64,000 bases of DNA from JABJOR01 sp965603075. GTDB taxonomy: Bacteria > Pseudomonadota > Alphaproteobacteria > Rhodospirillales > Casp-alpha2. The position numbers and the translations under genes were made by a program. The notes beneath the pieces are model-generated. The model was not told the origin of the DNA and ran no database searches. It saw only the letters and a list, made by a program, of their open reading frames with translations. The stretch is taken from contig CBFDBO010000007.1 in the NCBI GenBank assembly GCA_965603075.1, forward strand, positions 62,001-126,000. Reading direction: 5' to 3'. This document shows, one piece after another, positions 34,955 to 45,167 of this stretch; position 1 is the stretch's first letter, and every line of letters begins with the position of its first letter.

Positions 34955-35549
34955 ATGTAGTGAAAGAAGTCAATAGTCTATGCATATGAATAATATAACC
35001 TATTTTTAAAAAGTTAAGATGTGATTGATGACACAGGCATCTTTTTATTATTACAAACAGTACGTTAATTAGTTTATTAGAGCGACACCCGTTGATCAAT
35101 TACACTAAAAATGGCATTTAGGTTGATTTCTCTATTACGCGAATTAAAACCAACGATACCGAATAATCGATATATTCGAGCTTGAATTGCACGGGATCAG
35201 TATCGTGATTATGGCCATTATCCCCCCCCCAACTTCCTATAAGTTAAAATTATTGAGAAGTGGTCTACATTTTCGTTTGTAACCAGAAGAAAAAACATAG
35301 GTGTGTTTAGAATAAATTCCATTTTGCATAGAAATATTACTAGAATAATCGAATTATCGTCCGGTATCTATAATCAAACCTAATACAAAGGTGATTTGAA
35401 AATTCGGTAGTAATTTGAAATAAGAAATAACTTGCTGCGACAATTACAAGCCCACTAAGATATTATGATATATGAACTATAGTATATTTCTGGAATAGGT
35501 TTCAATTTTAGGGGGAGCCTTCAAGGATCGTAAAGGGTAACATCTAAAA
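34955..35549. other. AT-rich intergenic region between flp and the first histidine kinase
   Basis: About 600 bases without a supported gene. It separates the leftward flp-cpaA genes from the rightward kinase genes, so promoters of both must lie here. A run of nine C residues stands at 35222-35230 and a TTGATCAA palindrome at about 35092-35099. No tRNA-like or clear hairpin structure was found, and no open frame has a ribosome site with recognisable product. Confidence 0.6.
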
Positions 35550-35579
35550 ATGTTCAAAAACCTCGTGAACGCAAAATGA
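35550..35579 (+). other. Possible nine-codon leader ORF overlapping the kinase start
   Basis: ATG TTC AAA ... AAA TGA encodes MFKNLVNAK, and its TGA overlaps the kinase ATG (ATGA). AAAGGG lies 12 bases before its ATG. The kinase start itself has no close ribosome site, so coupled translation from this short frame is possible. Evidence is limited to the arrangement. Confidence 0.25.
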
Positions 35580-37939
35580 AGAAACAAGAAGATAAAAATG
35601 CCTCTTTTGAGTTAGAGAGATACCGTCGACAATTGTCTGATGCAGGAAGACTTGCAAAACTCGGTTTTTGGGAATGGTCCGTTGACCTAAATGGTGATCA
35701 GGCCACATATTGTTCTCACGAACTTGCTAAAATTCTTGGTATGTCGCCGGACGAATACGTGAGCTTAGATGACCCGTTAGAAGAAATATCAAGTCTTGTT
35801 CACCCTGATGATCGAGATCAATATAAAAAAAACTATAAGCAAAGCCTTATTAGCGGTGAAAGTTATGAAATTGCCTTCAGGGTTGTCCTAAAGGATGGCA
35901 CGACCAAGTATTTGATTGAATGCGGGGAAACGGTTTTTGGTGAAGACGGTGATCCGGTCCGTTTATTTGGTACCGTGCAGGATGTTACAGAATCCAAAAT
36001 TGCCGATGATGCCCTGCGTCTTGCTGAGGCCCGTTACAAACGGGCGTCAGAAATAGCCAAACTAGGACATTGGGTTTGGGATAACATCAGCAACACCCCG
36101 CTCTATACTTCTGAAGAAACGGCCGCCATTTATGGCCTTACCTTAGAGGAATACAACAGCAATATATCAAGTTTTGAAGATGTCCTAGAACTCGTACATC
36201 CTGATGACCGTGAACCCTACAAGCTGGCAAGTCTGAATTTATTTCAAAATAATGCCAATTATGAAATTATTATTCGTCTTGTTCTTCCTGGCGGCATTAT
36301 CCGGCATGTGAAGGAATTTGGCGAGGCCGTCCTTGATGATGAAGGGCAATTGATACAAACCGTCGGCACAGCATTGGATGTCTCGGGTATAGTTAACCTT
36401 GAACAAGGTTTACGCGACCGAGATTTCCAGATTGAACAGGCTCTAATGTTGGCTGACATGGGCGCTTGGATCTGGGATAGCATCAAACAAGAGTATGAAT
36501 ATGTCTCTCCACAACTTGCTGAAATATATGGATATTCCGTAGAAGAGTATCTGGATCTCGCTAAGACTGAGGATCAATCTACATTTAAAGTTCATCCAGA
36601 AGACCAAGAGCAACACTCTGATCTTGTTGATGATCATGAAAGGCGTGGAGAGGGGTATCAAGCTACTTATAGAATCGTCAGAAGAGACGGTTTTATCAGA
36701 ACAATTCGAGAAACGAACCAACCAATTTTTGATGACACAGGTAAAATTCTCAAAAGTATCGGGTGTGTTCAGGACATTACGCATTTCACGCAGACGGAAG
36801 ATGCGCTCCGCATGAGCGAAAACCGTCTGTCTGAAATTCTCGATATAGCACCAGAAGCTGTGATCACCATTGGCAGTGATATGAAAATACAAGTGTTCAA
36901 CAAGGGTGCAGAACGCATTTTTGGCTATAGCAATGACGAGATTATTGGGCAGCCCATGGAAATTTTAATGCCCGAACGCCTTCGTCAAGGACACCATAGG
37001 CATATTGATGATTTTTCTAGCTCACCGAGCATATATCGTTATATGGATCAGCGCGTTGACATCGTTGGCCTTCGTAAGGACGGCACCGAGTTTCCAGCCT
37101 CGGCATCGGTGTCAAAGCTCCAAGATCGTGGTGAGCAAATTTACACTGTCATGTTACATGACGTTACCATACGTAGACGTAACGAGGACGATCGCCAACT
37201 AGCCCTGTCGGAGGCAAAGAAAGCCAACCGGGCCAAGTCTGAATTCTTGGCAAACATGAGCCACGAGCTACGCACGCCCCTTAATGCCATTATCGGGTTT
37301 TCGGGGATGCTTATGGAGGGAACGTTCGGCACGCTCGGAGCCCCGAAGAACTCAGAATCAATTGCCTCGATAAACGCAGCGGGAACTCATCTTTTGCAGA
37401 TTATCGGTGACATCCTTGATATCTCTAAGATTGAGGCTGGTGAAGCGATAGTGGAAGATACCCTGATCAATGTCGGGAAGAGCTTGGAAGACTGCATTGT
37501 AATGGTGAAGGTGCGCGCAAGAGAATCGAAGGTCAGTTTAGTGGTTGATAAACCTGAAAATCTCCCCGCCTTACGCGCCGATGAACGGCACTTAAAACAG
37601 ATCTTACTTAATCTGCTTTCAAATGCTATTAAATTCACACCTGTCTATGGCAAGGTCACAGTCAATATACGAACAAATAATGATTTGTGTGTAGAGATTT
37701 CTGTAAGCGATACAGGGATTGGTATCGCACCGAGTGACATTGAAAAGGTCCTACAGCCTTTCGGGCAAGTCGCAGAAAGCCATAAACGCAACCATTCCGG
37801 CACGGGATTAGGATTACCTATCTGCAAATCTTTAATGGAACTCCATGATGGGCGTATAATTATAGAAAGTATGCCCGGCGTAGGAACAACGGTCACGGTA
37901 CGTTTTCCACCCGAGCGAACGCTCCACGCGCAAATTTAA
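35576..37939 (+). CDS. Cytosolic multi-PAS sensor histidine kinase
   Basis: A 787-residue kinase without membrane helices. Four PAS domains are seen: three of the PAS_3/PAC type (about 20-140, 150-270, 285-405; each starts with AxLGxWxWD-like residues and ends with GTVQDVTE or GCVQDITH) and one PAS at about 420-535 (EAVITIGSDMKIQVFNKGAE). The HisKA domain has the phospho-acceptor His 563 in MSHELRTPLN. The ATPase domain contains the N box LLNLLSNAIKF, DTGIGIAP and GTGLGLPI. No receiver domain and no response regulator gene are near. It is followed after 161 bases by a second kinase with a very similar C-terminus. Confidence 0.92.
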   Translation: MKKQEDKNASFELERYRRQLSDAGRLAKLGFWEWSVDLNGDQATYCSHELAKILGMSPDEYVSLDDPLEEISSLVHPDDRDQYKKNYKQSLISGESYEIAFRVVLKDGTTKYLIECGETVFGEDGDPVRLFGTVQDVTESKIADDALRLAEARYKRASEIAKLGHWVWDNISNTPLYTSEETAAIYGLTLEEYNSNISSFEDVLELVHPDDREPYKLASLNLFQNNANYEIIIRLVLPGGIIRHVKEFGEAVLDDEGQLIQTVGTALDVSGIVNLEQGLRDRDFQIEQALMLADMGAWIWDSIKQEYEYVSPQLAEIYGYSVEEYLDLAKTEDQSTFKVHPEDQEQHSDLVDDHERRGEGYQATYRIVRRDGFIRTIRETNQPIFDDTGKILKSIGCVQDITHFTQTEDALRMSENRLSEILDIAPEAVITIGSDMKIQVFNKGAERIFGYSNDEIIGQPMEILMPERLRQGHHRHIDDFSSSPSIYRYMDQRVDIVGLRKDGTEFPASASVSKLQDRGEQIYTVMLHDVTIRRRNEDDRQLALSEAKKANRAKSEFLANMSHELRTPLNAIIGFSGMLMEGTFGTLGAPKNSESIASINAAGTHLLQIIGDILDISKIEAGEAIVEDTLINVGKSLEDCIVMVKVRARESKVSLVVDKPENLPALRADERHLKQILLNLLSNAIKFTPVYGKVTVNIRTNNDLCVEISVSDTGIGIAPSDIEKVLQPFGQVAESHKRNHSGTGLGLPICKSLMELHDGRIIIESMPGVGTTVTVRFPPERTLHAQI

Positions 37940-38100
37940 GGATCTTGATTTCATCTTCTAAGGGTCAACTGTAACCTTCTTGGCTTCCATTTTTTCCTTG
38001 ACTGTCCAATGTGAAATTATAGGGGCGAATAATCCCACTCCTTGGACTAAAATATGAAATATGTTGACTGAAGTTAAGATAATTACCACATTATTTAGAT

Positions 38101-40509
38101 ATGAAAAATTCGTCACCATCCCTACCATCCATCGTGCGGCAACTTCTGTCCCGAGCAGCCCTAAGCCCAATTGCCGCCCCGATTCTGGCGGGACTGATAT
38201 TGTTTGGGGTTGTGTTCACCATATGGGACCTAATTAAAACGGACCAGCTTGTTAGATTAAACGCTGACATGCGGAGCAATGCGGAGATTGTCGCCACTCG
38301 TTTACAAGTCCATATCGAAACACGTTTGAATATTGCCGAGCATATCCGTTATGAGTGGAATGAAGGCAATTTTAAGAATCTGAAAGAGTTTTCTGTTGAG
38401 ACAAAATCCATCCATGAACTTTTCAAAGACTTTCAAGCAATCAACTGGGTTGATCCACAGGGTACCATACAGTGGGTCACCCCTTACGTTGGCAATGAAG
38501 CGGCGCAAGGGTTAGATCTGTGGGCCCTTGCCGTTCCAGGAGCAACCCTAACAGAGGTCATTAAAACTGGACAGACTCGGGTTACCCAACAAATAGAACT
38601 GGCACAGGGTGGCGCTGGTTTCGCTATATATATGCCCTTAATAAAGAACGACATAATTGAAGGTTTCCTGAATTTTGTGTTTCGGACCAATGCCCTTGTT
38701 GAAGGTGCCCTTCCAAAAGAAATAAGCACGCGATATCATCTGATAATCATGGATGGAGAACAGACGGTCTATGATAACGGCCAAATGTCGGGTTCTTATC
38801 TAAATCTGGTTAAGGTGCCGATCAGTGTGGGGGACAGGACATGGAATGTAATGGCAGTACCAACCTCCCTTCTTTTGAAGGAAAGCAGCACGATCATTGA
38901 TGAGTTGACCCTCCTTATTGGCCTGCTGTTATCACTCATAACGGCGTACTTGATACACCTGACCATAACCCGACAGTTGTCACTACATGAAAGCGAAGTA
39001 CGCTTCAGGGAATTTGCGGAAGTAGCCTCAGATTGGTTCTGGGAAATGGATGACCAACTCAGGTTTACATACTTTTCTGATCGAAGCCGGGAATTAACAG
39101 GGTTCGATCCCTCAAGCTACATTGGTAAAACACGACGGGAAGTTGCAGCAGAACAGATTCTCAATGAAAAATGGCAAGATCACCTAAAGGACCTAGAAAA
39201 TCACCTACCATTTCGCGACTTTGCCTATAATCTTGAGCGTAAGGATGGAAGGATATTATCGATCAGCATTAGTGGTAAGCCGGTATTTGATCCTAGGGGG
39301 ATCTTTTGTGGCTACCGGGGAACAGGGACGGATATAACCGAGAGCAAGACGGCTGAGTCTGAATCAATGCGAAAGCAGCAACAAATGAAAACAGCAGCTG
39401 AATTGGCAAAATTGGGATACTGGGAGTGGGATGAGGTGCACGATTGTGCTACGTACTATTCACCCGACCTGATCGATATCTTGGATATTAACCCTGATGA
39501 TTATGTCGATGGTGAATGGGTTGGGGACATGGACCGTCAGCACATTTATCCAGATGATCTGGAACATTATCACTATATTTCAACCTTCTCTGAAGGTAAG
39601 GAAGACCGTTTTGATATTGAATATCGATCCCTAAAACAGAATGGGGACATCATCTACCTGCGCGAGATTGGTGAGACAATCAGAAATGAGAGCGGTGAGA
39701 TCGTTCAGTCTTTTGGCATTGTTCAGGATATTACAGACAACAAACAATCAGCGGTTGCCCTTCAAGTTGCTTTAAGAGATGCGGATCGGGCTAATCAAGC
39801 CAAGTCAGATTTTCTCGCCAACATGAGCCACGAGCTACGGACTCCGTTAAACTCCATCATTGGCTTTTCTGATATGCTGAAAATGGAGACATTTGGCCCC
39901 GTTGGTCAGAACGAAAACAAAGAATATATAGAATTTATAAATGGCTCTGGGATACACCTGCTCAATATTATTAGCGATATTCTTGATCTGTCAAAGATCG
40001 AGGCCGGCAAGGAAGAAATATCCGATGAAGACCTGAATATCCCTGACCTGATTAATGAAGCACAGAACATAATTACTAATCAGGCATCCATAAAACAACT
40101 GTTGCTGCCGATTAATATCCAGCCGTATCTTCCGTCACTGAGAGCTGATAAAAGAAAGATTTTACAAATCATTCTCAATCTCTATTCAAACGCAATCAAA
40201 TTTACCCCCGAGAAAGGGACAGTATCAATTAAAGCCACACTCAACCAAGAGGGTGATTTTTTAATTATTATGGAAGATACAGGGATAGGAATCGCGCCGG
40301 AAGATCTTGAAACAGTAATGGAGCCATTTGGGCAGGCTGGCAAGGCCCATACGCGATCATACGATGGAACAGGGTTGGGGCTGGCATTGGTCAAATCATT
40401 GGCAGAAATGCATGGTGGGTCTGCCTATATCGAGAGTATATTGAATGAAGGCACTGTTGTAACGGTGCGTTTCCCACCGGAAAGAATAGTGGTTTCCGAG
40501 GGTGAATAG
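38101..40509 (+). CDS. Membrane-bound CHASE-PAS sensor histidine kinase
   Basis: An 802-residue kinase. A first membrane helix (about 20-42, PIAAPILAGLILFGVVFTIW) and a second (about 263-285, LTLLIGLLLSLITAYLI) enclose a periplasmic domain that looks like CHASE (INWVDPQGTIQWVTP, with a TRVTQQIELAQGGAGFAIYMP strand pattern in two parts). Two PAS domains follow (about 300-415 and 425-550; the second begins AELAKLGYWEWDE). The phospho-acceptor is His 577 in MSHELRTPLN, and the ATPase motifs are ILNLYSNAIKF, DTGIGIAP and GTGLGLAL. No response regulator is nearby. Its kinase core closely resembles the preceding gene, suggesting duplication with exchange of the sensor half. Confidence 0.9.
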   Translation: MKNSSPSLPSIVRQLLSRAALSPIAAPILAGLILFGVVFTIWDLIKTDQLVRLNADMRSNAEIVATRLQVHIETRLNIAEHIRYEWNEGNFKNLKEFSVETKSIHELFKDFQAINWVDPQGTIQWVTPYVGNEAAQGLDLWALAVPGATLTEVIKTGQTRVTQQIELAQGGAGFAIYMPLIKNDIIEGFLNFVFRTNALVEGALPKEISTRYHLIIMDGEQTVYDNGQMSGSYLNLVKVPISVGDRTWNVMAVPTSLLLKESSTIIDELTLLIGLLLSLITAYLIHLTITRQLSLHESEVRFREFAEVASDWFWEMDDQLRFTYFSDRSRELTGFDPSSYIGKTRREVAAEQILNEKWQDHLKDLENHLPFRDFAYNLERKDGRILSISISGKPVFDPRGIFCGYRGTGTDITESKTAESESMRKQQQMKTAAELAKLGYWEWDEVHDCATYYSPDLIDILDINPDDYVDGEWVGDMDRQHIYPDDLEHYHYISTFSEGKEDRFDIEYRSLKQNGDIIYLREIGETIRNESGEIVQSFGIVQDITDNKQSAVALQVALRDADRANQAKSDFLANMSHELRTPLNSIIGFSDMLKMETFGPVGQNENKEYIEFINGSGIHLLNIISDILDLSKIEAGKEEISDEDLNIPDLINEAQNIITNQASIKQLLLPINIQPYLPSLRADKRKILQIILNLYSNAIKFTPEKGTVSIKATLNQEGDFLIIMEDTGIGIAPEDLETVMEPFGQAGKAHTRSYDGTGLGLALVKSLAEMHGGSAYIESILNEGTVVTVRFPPERIVVSEGE

Positions 40510-40551
40510 CCCCTGTTGGGCTGTAACGAGTCTCTGTTAAGGTGTAAACCA

Positions 40552-41067
40552 ATGCCTAATAACGAATATGTTCTTACAATGGCTCAATACAATCTTTGGC
40601 AAAATGAAAGCCTTGTACAAGCGGCTAGCAGCTTAAGCACGGATGAGCGGCGGTTGGATCGTGGGGCATTTTTTGGCTCTATAGAAAAGACCTTTTCCCA
40701 CATCCTTTGGGGCGACCGAGTGTGGTTAAGTCGCTTTACAAACACAGAAGCGCCGACCCGTAATATTGCGGAATCTGCCGAAAACATTCAAAATTGGGAT
40801 GATTTTCGGACAGAACGCGCCAGCTTCGATAAGTCAATTCTTCAGTGGGCGCACGATGTTCAGCCTAGCTGGTTCGATGGTGAGCTCAGTTGGTTTTCCG
40901 GCGCGGTTGGCCGCGATGTGACAAAGCCTAAGTCAACGCTGGTGATCCAACTCTTCAACCACCAAACACATCATCGCGGGCAAATCCACGCCATGTTGAC
41001 ATCAGCAGGGGCCAAGCCAGACGATACCGATGTACCTTTTATGCCGGAACACTATCAAGAACTTTGA
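40552..41067 (+). CDS. DinB-family protein (putative metal-dependent hydrolase or thiol transferase)
   Basis: Four-helix-bundle protein of 171 residues from the chosen start. The three metal-binding His of the family are visible: one in TFSHILWGDRVWL (about 55) and two in FNHQTHHRGQIHAML (about 140). This is the DinB/YfiT fold, which in different members carries bacillithiol or mycothiol transferase or unknown activity. The longest frame starts with TTG at 40516, but the ATG at 40552 has an AAGGTG site and gives the family N-terminus MPNNEYVLTMAQYNLW. It follows the kinase gene closely but there is no evident functional link. Confidence 0.85.
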   Translation: MPNNEYVLTMAQYNLWQNESLVQAASSLSTDERRLDRGAFFGSIEKTFSHILWGDRVWLSRFTNTEAPTRNIAESAENIQNWDDFRTERASFDKSILQWAHDVQPSWFDGELSWFSGAVGRDVTKPKSTLVIQLFNHQTHHRGQIHAMLTSAGAKPDDTDVPFMPEHYQEL

Positions 41068-41122
41068 TTGCGCCCTAAATTCTCAGCTTATATGCCGCAT
41101 TCATACGCGCACATTATTGATT

Positions 41123-41854
41123 CTAGGATGGGCATAACATACTACGCTGTCCGGACATATATTCGTCAATGATAACTTCCATACGAGCGCGGTCGAAGCT
41201 GGTATCATGTCCCGCATGGACGGTGCTGACGGGCATTTCTTTAAGCCGGTAGAGGCTCTCACGAAAAGTTCCTGGGACTGAGTGGTAGAGCTGATCGTAG
41301 AGAACGCCATCATAAAGTGTGTCGCCGGTAAAAATAATGCCGCTGTCTTCTTCCCATAGGGCAATAGAGCCCGGTGAATGACCGGGGAAGTGGAGCACAT
41401 GAAATTGGCGATCACCTAGATCAATAACATCCCCTTCGTCTATTTCATGGGTTAGCGCCGCGGGTTCTACGCACCACGTCTCTATATCAAATTTATCATG
41501 GGGCAGGGATTTGATGTATTTGGCTTCTAATAAATCTGCTGTGGTCGTCTCGCGTGTCGGATTGGCAAAAATATCGGCTTCGGCGCCATGACCAAACCGG
41601 GCTTCGAATTGATGGAGGCCCCCTGAATGGTCATGATGGCTGTGGGTGCAAACCGCAATGATCGGGCGTTCGGTTATTTCTGTGATTTCTTCAGCGATTG
41701 GTCTGAAGCCCAGTCCTGTATCAATAATCAGGTCGCAATCACGACCCCGTACATGCCAGATGTTACAGCGCCACTCATCAGAAATATGGTTCTCTAAGAT
41801 CAACGATACACCGTCGTCTAGTTTTTCTATGCTGTACCAATTATCATTGCTCAT
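41123..41854 (-). CDS. MBL-fold metallo-hydrolase
   Basis: Metallo-beta-lactamase-fold hydrolase of 243 residues from the ATG at 41854, which has GAGGAAT upstream; the longer frame starts with TTG. The zinc motif THSHHDHSGG (HxHxDH) is complete, with later ligands in LHFPGHSPGS and the Asp in IIFTGDTLYD. The family includes glyoxalase II, lactonases and quorum quenchers; no further assignment is possible. It is the last gene of a long leftward series that begins with the DgcA-like gene, so it may act on a product of N-methyl compound breakdown, such as S-hydroxymethyl thiol or ester hydrolysis, but this is conjecture. Confidence 0.85.
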   Translation of the reverse strand: MSNDNWYSIEKLDDGVSLILENHISDEWRCNIWHVRGRDCDLIIDTGLGFRPIAEEITEITERPIIAVCTHSHHDHSGGLHQFEARFGHGAEADIFANPTRETTTADLLEAKYIKSLPHDKFDIETWCVEPAALTHEIDEGDVIDLGDRQFHVLHFPGHSPGSIALWEEDSGIIFTGDTLYDGVLYDQLYHSVPGTFRESLYRLKEMPVSTVHAGHDTSFDRARMEVIIDEYMSGQRSMLCPS

Positions 41855-41896
41855 AATTACATTCCTCAATTAATCTACGGATCCGAAACGCCGCCT

Positions 41897-42409
41897 TCAT
41901 TTAGCTTTTTCATCAACGGCGTTGGGGTCCGTAATCTCGGTAAGAAGGGGGGGCAGGGAAGGATATTTAAATGAGGCGTACCGTAGAATTAAGACAGCAA
42001 AGGCCAGCAGCAGGATGCAGCTGGTAATGAGCAAGAGCCCATAATGAGGGGTTTGGATCGCCGCCATCATGTCGACGTGTTCAAGATTGGCCATGCCGAT
42101 TAACAGGCGTGTTAAGGCTGTCAGGGCAACATAAACCAGAAAGCGCACCGGCATGCGATTGGTGGTGAAGTAAATTCCAACCATGGCTCCCAGCTCAAGA
42201 TAAATGAAAAGCAACAAAACATCTTCCACCGATGCATGGCCCTTTGAAACGATATGGAGGAATTCATAGGTGGCGGCCCAGACAATCGTGGCACCGATAG
42301 CGAACAGAGCTAATAAGTGGAATCCGTTCACCAGAATGTCACCAAGCTTGAAAGTAACTTTTCTTAATCTCTGGTTGGCTGTAATTATTTGCTCTGCTGT
42401 TTTTATCAT
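41897..42409 (-). CDS. PsiE-family membrane protein
   Basis: A 170-residue inner-membrane protein with four hydrophobic helices and the phosphate-starvation-inducible E (PsiE) pattern: LLLFIYLELGAMVGIYF, MPVRFLVYVALTALTRLLIG. The function of PsiE is unknown. It sits between the MttB-family gene and the MBL-fold gene on the same strand. Confidence 0.85.
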   Translation of the reverse strand: MIKTAEQIITANQRLRKVTFKLGDILVNGFHLLALFAIGATIVWAATYEFLHIVSKGHASVEDVLLLFIYLELGAMVGIYFTTNRMPVRFLVYVALTALTRLLIGMANLEHVDMMAAIQTPHYGLLLITSCILLLAFAVLILRYASFKYPSLPPLLTEITDPNAVDEKAK

Positions 42410-42561
42410 GCTGAAACCTCGACTTTGCTAAAATCAATTAAAATGCCGTTGGTGCCTATAATATACCGTTTTGATTGTAAAGGATGCAAACGGTGTTCAT
42501 TTGTTCTCTTTACTTTTTAACGTACCTATTATGATGCGCATGATCGCATTCAGCAATTAAT

Positions 42562-44133
42562 TTATAAATCCGGAACGCCGCCTTCTTCATGACGAAGTTT
42601 GATAAAACGATCAAGTTCTTCATCAATGGCAGGGTCCAACGGGGGGGCGACATAGTTTTTGATGAGGTCTTTATAGATTTTATGAGCGCGCTGGGTCGTA
42701 TCTTGTGAACCATTATCTCGCCAATTTTCAAAATTGCTCCAATCAGATAGAATGGGCGTATAAAAGGCATTCTCATATCGATCGATGGTGTGTTGGGTAC
42801 CAAAATAATGCCCGCCGGGGCCAACTTCTTCCATAACCTCAATCGCCAACGCCTCAGGGGACGTATCCATAGGTTTTAGAAACTCAGCCATCATTTGAAG
42901 CATTTCCGCGTCGATAATAACTTTTTCAAAAGACGCACACAGCCCCCCTTCAATCCAACCCGCACCATGCATCATGACGTTACAGTGACCCAGCATGCAT
43001 CCCCATATTGTCATTTGAGACTCGTAGACGGATTGCGCGTCCGGGGCGTTTGATGCATTTACGTTAGAAGCGCGGTAGGGCAAGTTATACCGCCTAGCAA
43101 GTTGACCGCCGATTATGGTGGCTTTGGAATGTTCAGGGGTGCCAAAAGCGGGGGAGCCGGATTTCATATCTACATTGGAGGTGAACCCCCCATAGACCGA
43201 TGGTGCGCCAGGGTTCACCATTTGGATAAAGGCAATCCCCGCAAGGGCCTCTGCATTTTGCTGCACAAGCGCCCCCGCCATTGTAATCGGGGCCATGGCC
43301 CCCGCCAACGTAAAGGGCGTGATCACCACAGGTTGATTATGCCGCGCCATTTCGATGGTGCCTTCAAGCATGGGTGTATCGTACTGTAAGGGGGAATTGG
43401 CATTAACAACCGTGAAGAAGCTGGGCTGAGACTTGAGCTCTTTAATTGAAATACCGCGCGCGATACAGGTCATTTTAAGGGCGTCCTGTATGCGTTCTTT
43501 GCCCAAGGCATAGGAAAGACTGATTTTATCTGTCAGACGCGTTGCGGCTTGGAAAGCATCTAGGTGGCGCAGCCTTGGGGCTATATCGGTGGGCTCAACC
43601 GGGTACCCTGCATTAAAATGGACGATATTAAGACTTTGAGAGAGTTTTAATAAATCGCAATAATCATCAAACGTGCCCGCCCGTCTGGGGATATCGAGGG
43701 CAGATACATTGGGGGGACTAGCGACCATGCCGAAATTCAGAACATTGCCGCCCCACGATAAATTGTGTTCGGGATTTCTGGCATGCACGGTGAATTGCGC
43801 GGGTGCTTTGGCAAGATACGCTTCAATCAATCCCTCGGGGAAGCGAACCCGCGTGGTGCTCTCGTCAACATCGGCGCCCGCCTCTTTAAGGATTGCACGG
43901 GCTTCGGGTAATAAGAAATTGATGCCTGTTTCACGCAATACGGTCAGGGACGCTTTATGAATATCCTCAACTTGATCATCGGAAATAAATTTAAAGGGCG
44001 GAAAGGGGGTTCTTACCGTATGCCACGGAAGTTGGTTAAAACCAGATGCAGCACGCTCAGAGGTGTTTCTGCCAGATGCGTTTCTGCTACGTCGTTTACG
44101 GCGATTGTTATCAATCGTTGATGGATTTGACAT
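42562..44133 (-). CDS. MttB-family methyltransferase, non-pyrrolysine type (copy 1)
   Basis: Homologue of trimethylamine:corrinoid methyltransferase. The 523-residue frame has no internal TAG, so it belongs to the non-pyrrolysine MttB group, whose characterised members (such as MtgB) demethylate glycine betaine and other quaternary amines and pass the methyl to a corrinoid protein. The N-terminus is basic (RRKRRSRNASGRN). Conserved segments include VNANSPLQYDTPML, ITPFTLAGAMAPITMAG and YGGFTSNVDMKSGSPAFGTPE. It lies 216 bases downstream of the ABC transporter genes on the same strand, which supports a shared substrate. No corrinoid protein gene is in the window, so the methyl acceptor is open. 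Confidence 0.88.
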   Translation of the reverse strand: MSNPSTIDNNRRKRRSRNASGRNTSERAASGFNQLPWHTVRTPFPPFKFISDDQVEDIHKASLTVLRETGINFLLPEARAILKEAGADVDESTTRVRFPEGLIEAYLAKAPAQFTVHARNPEHNLSWGGNVLNFGMVASPPNVSALDIPRRAGTFDDYCDLLKLSQSLNIVHFNAGYPVEPTDIAPRLRHLDAFQAATRLTDKISLSYALGKERIQDALKMTCIARGISIKELKSQPSFFTVVNANSPLQYDTPMLEGTIEMARHNQPVVITPFTLAGAMAPITMAGALVQQNAEALAGIAFIQMVNPGAPSVYGGFTSNVDMKSGSPAFGTPEHSKATIIGGQLARRYNLPYRASNVNASNAPDAQSVYESQMTIWGCMLGHCNVMMHGAGWIEGGLCASFEKVIIDAEMLQMMAEFLKPMDTSPEALAIEVMEEVGPGGHYFGTQHTIDRYENAFYTPILSDWSNFENWRDNGSQDTTQRAHKIYKDLIKNYVAPPLDPAIDEELDRFIKLRHEEGGVPDL

Positions 44134-44349
44134 GGTGCCCCTGTTTTTAGAAATGTTCTCGGCTTATTAAGACCTAATTTTTTGGATAGGGGAAACTCAA
44201 AAAATTTCTTAGAGTGAAGAATTAATTTGATAACAATGATTTAATTTCAATGATAGTGGCGAATTAATCTACCCGAAGATGATATCAGACAAAAAAATTA
44301 AACAGCCGGAACTACACCATAAAAAAAAACCTCTCCTCAGGGGGCTCAA

Positions 44350-45165
44350 TTAGTTACGGGAACGCCCCAATACCTGTGTCAGGATCAGTAACGTTGACGA
44401 TACCAGAACCATTATGGTGGATATGGATGCAATGGTTGGATCAATCTGATCACGCAATGCATTAAACATGTTGCGTGTGAGTGTTGAATTCTCGCCGCCT
44501 GATATGAACATGGCAATAATGACTTCATCAAATGAAGACAAGAAAGATAAAAGCGCAGCCGTTACCACTGCAAACCGTATTTGCGGCAGCGTCACACTCA
44601 TGAACGCCCGAAACCGTGAGGCCCCTAAATTACGCGCCGCCATTTCAAGGTTTAAGTCAAAGCTCTTGAGGGCTGAGCTGACAATAATTAACACAAGGGG
44701 TAACGAATGAACCGTGTGGGCAATCACCAGACCGGGAATGGTGTTGACCATCTTGATTTGTACATAGACATAGAACACGCCAATAGCGATCAGGATAATC
44801 GGTATCATCATAGGGCTGATAAGCAAAATGAAAATAAATTGCCCGGCTTTGTGCTTGGAAACAAATAATCCATAGGCTGCGGCAACGCCAACCGGGGTAG
44901 CCACCAACATGGTTAGTGTAGCGACTTTGAATGATGTGCCCGTGGCCTGCATCCAGGAGGCTGAATTAAAATAGAACTCATACCAGCGCAGGGACCATTC
45001 CCGGGGAGGGAATTCCAGATACTGGGACGCCGAGAAAGACATTGGGATAACAATCAACGTCGGGATAATAAGAAAAACCATGATCAGTACAGCAATACTA
45101 TATAGCCATAAACGCTGTCGATGCGTGATCTGGGTTTCTGAGGCTGGTCTGTTTAGCCAATTCAT
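44350..45165 (-). CDS. ABC transporter permease, PotC-like
   Basis: Inner-membrane permease of the spermidine/putrescine/opine family, 271 residues and six hydrophobic helices. The coupling (EAA) loop AARNLGASRFRAFMSVTLPQ is clear near residue 185-205. It starts two bases after the preceding permease and ends the transporter operon. Together with the other three genes it forms a complete importer. The family transports polyamines, but also betaines, opines and amino acid derivatives; the flanking demethylation genes make a methylated amine more probable than a polyamine. Confidence 0.9.
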   Translation of the reverse strand: MNWLNRPASETQITHRQRLWLYSIAVLIMVFLIIPTLIVIPMSFSASQYLEFPPREWSLRWYEFYFNSASWMQATGTSFKVATLTMLVATPVGVAAAYGLFVSKHKAGQFIFILLISPMMIPIILIAIGVFYVYVQIKMVNTIPGLVIAHTVHSLPLVLIIVSSALKSFDLNLEMAARNLGASRFRAFMSVTLPQIRFAVVTAALLSFLSSFDEVIIAMFISGGENSTLTRNMFNALRDQIDPTIASISTIMVLVSSTLLILTQVLGRSRN

Positions 45166-45167
45166 TG

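Noticed and set aside
35222..35230. Nine-C homopolymer as a phase-variation tract
   Set aside because: It lies in a non-coding spacer far from any start codon or recognisable promoter.
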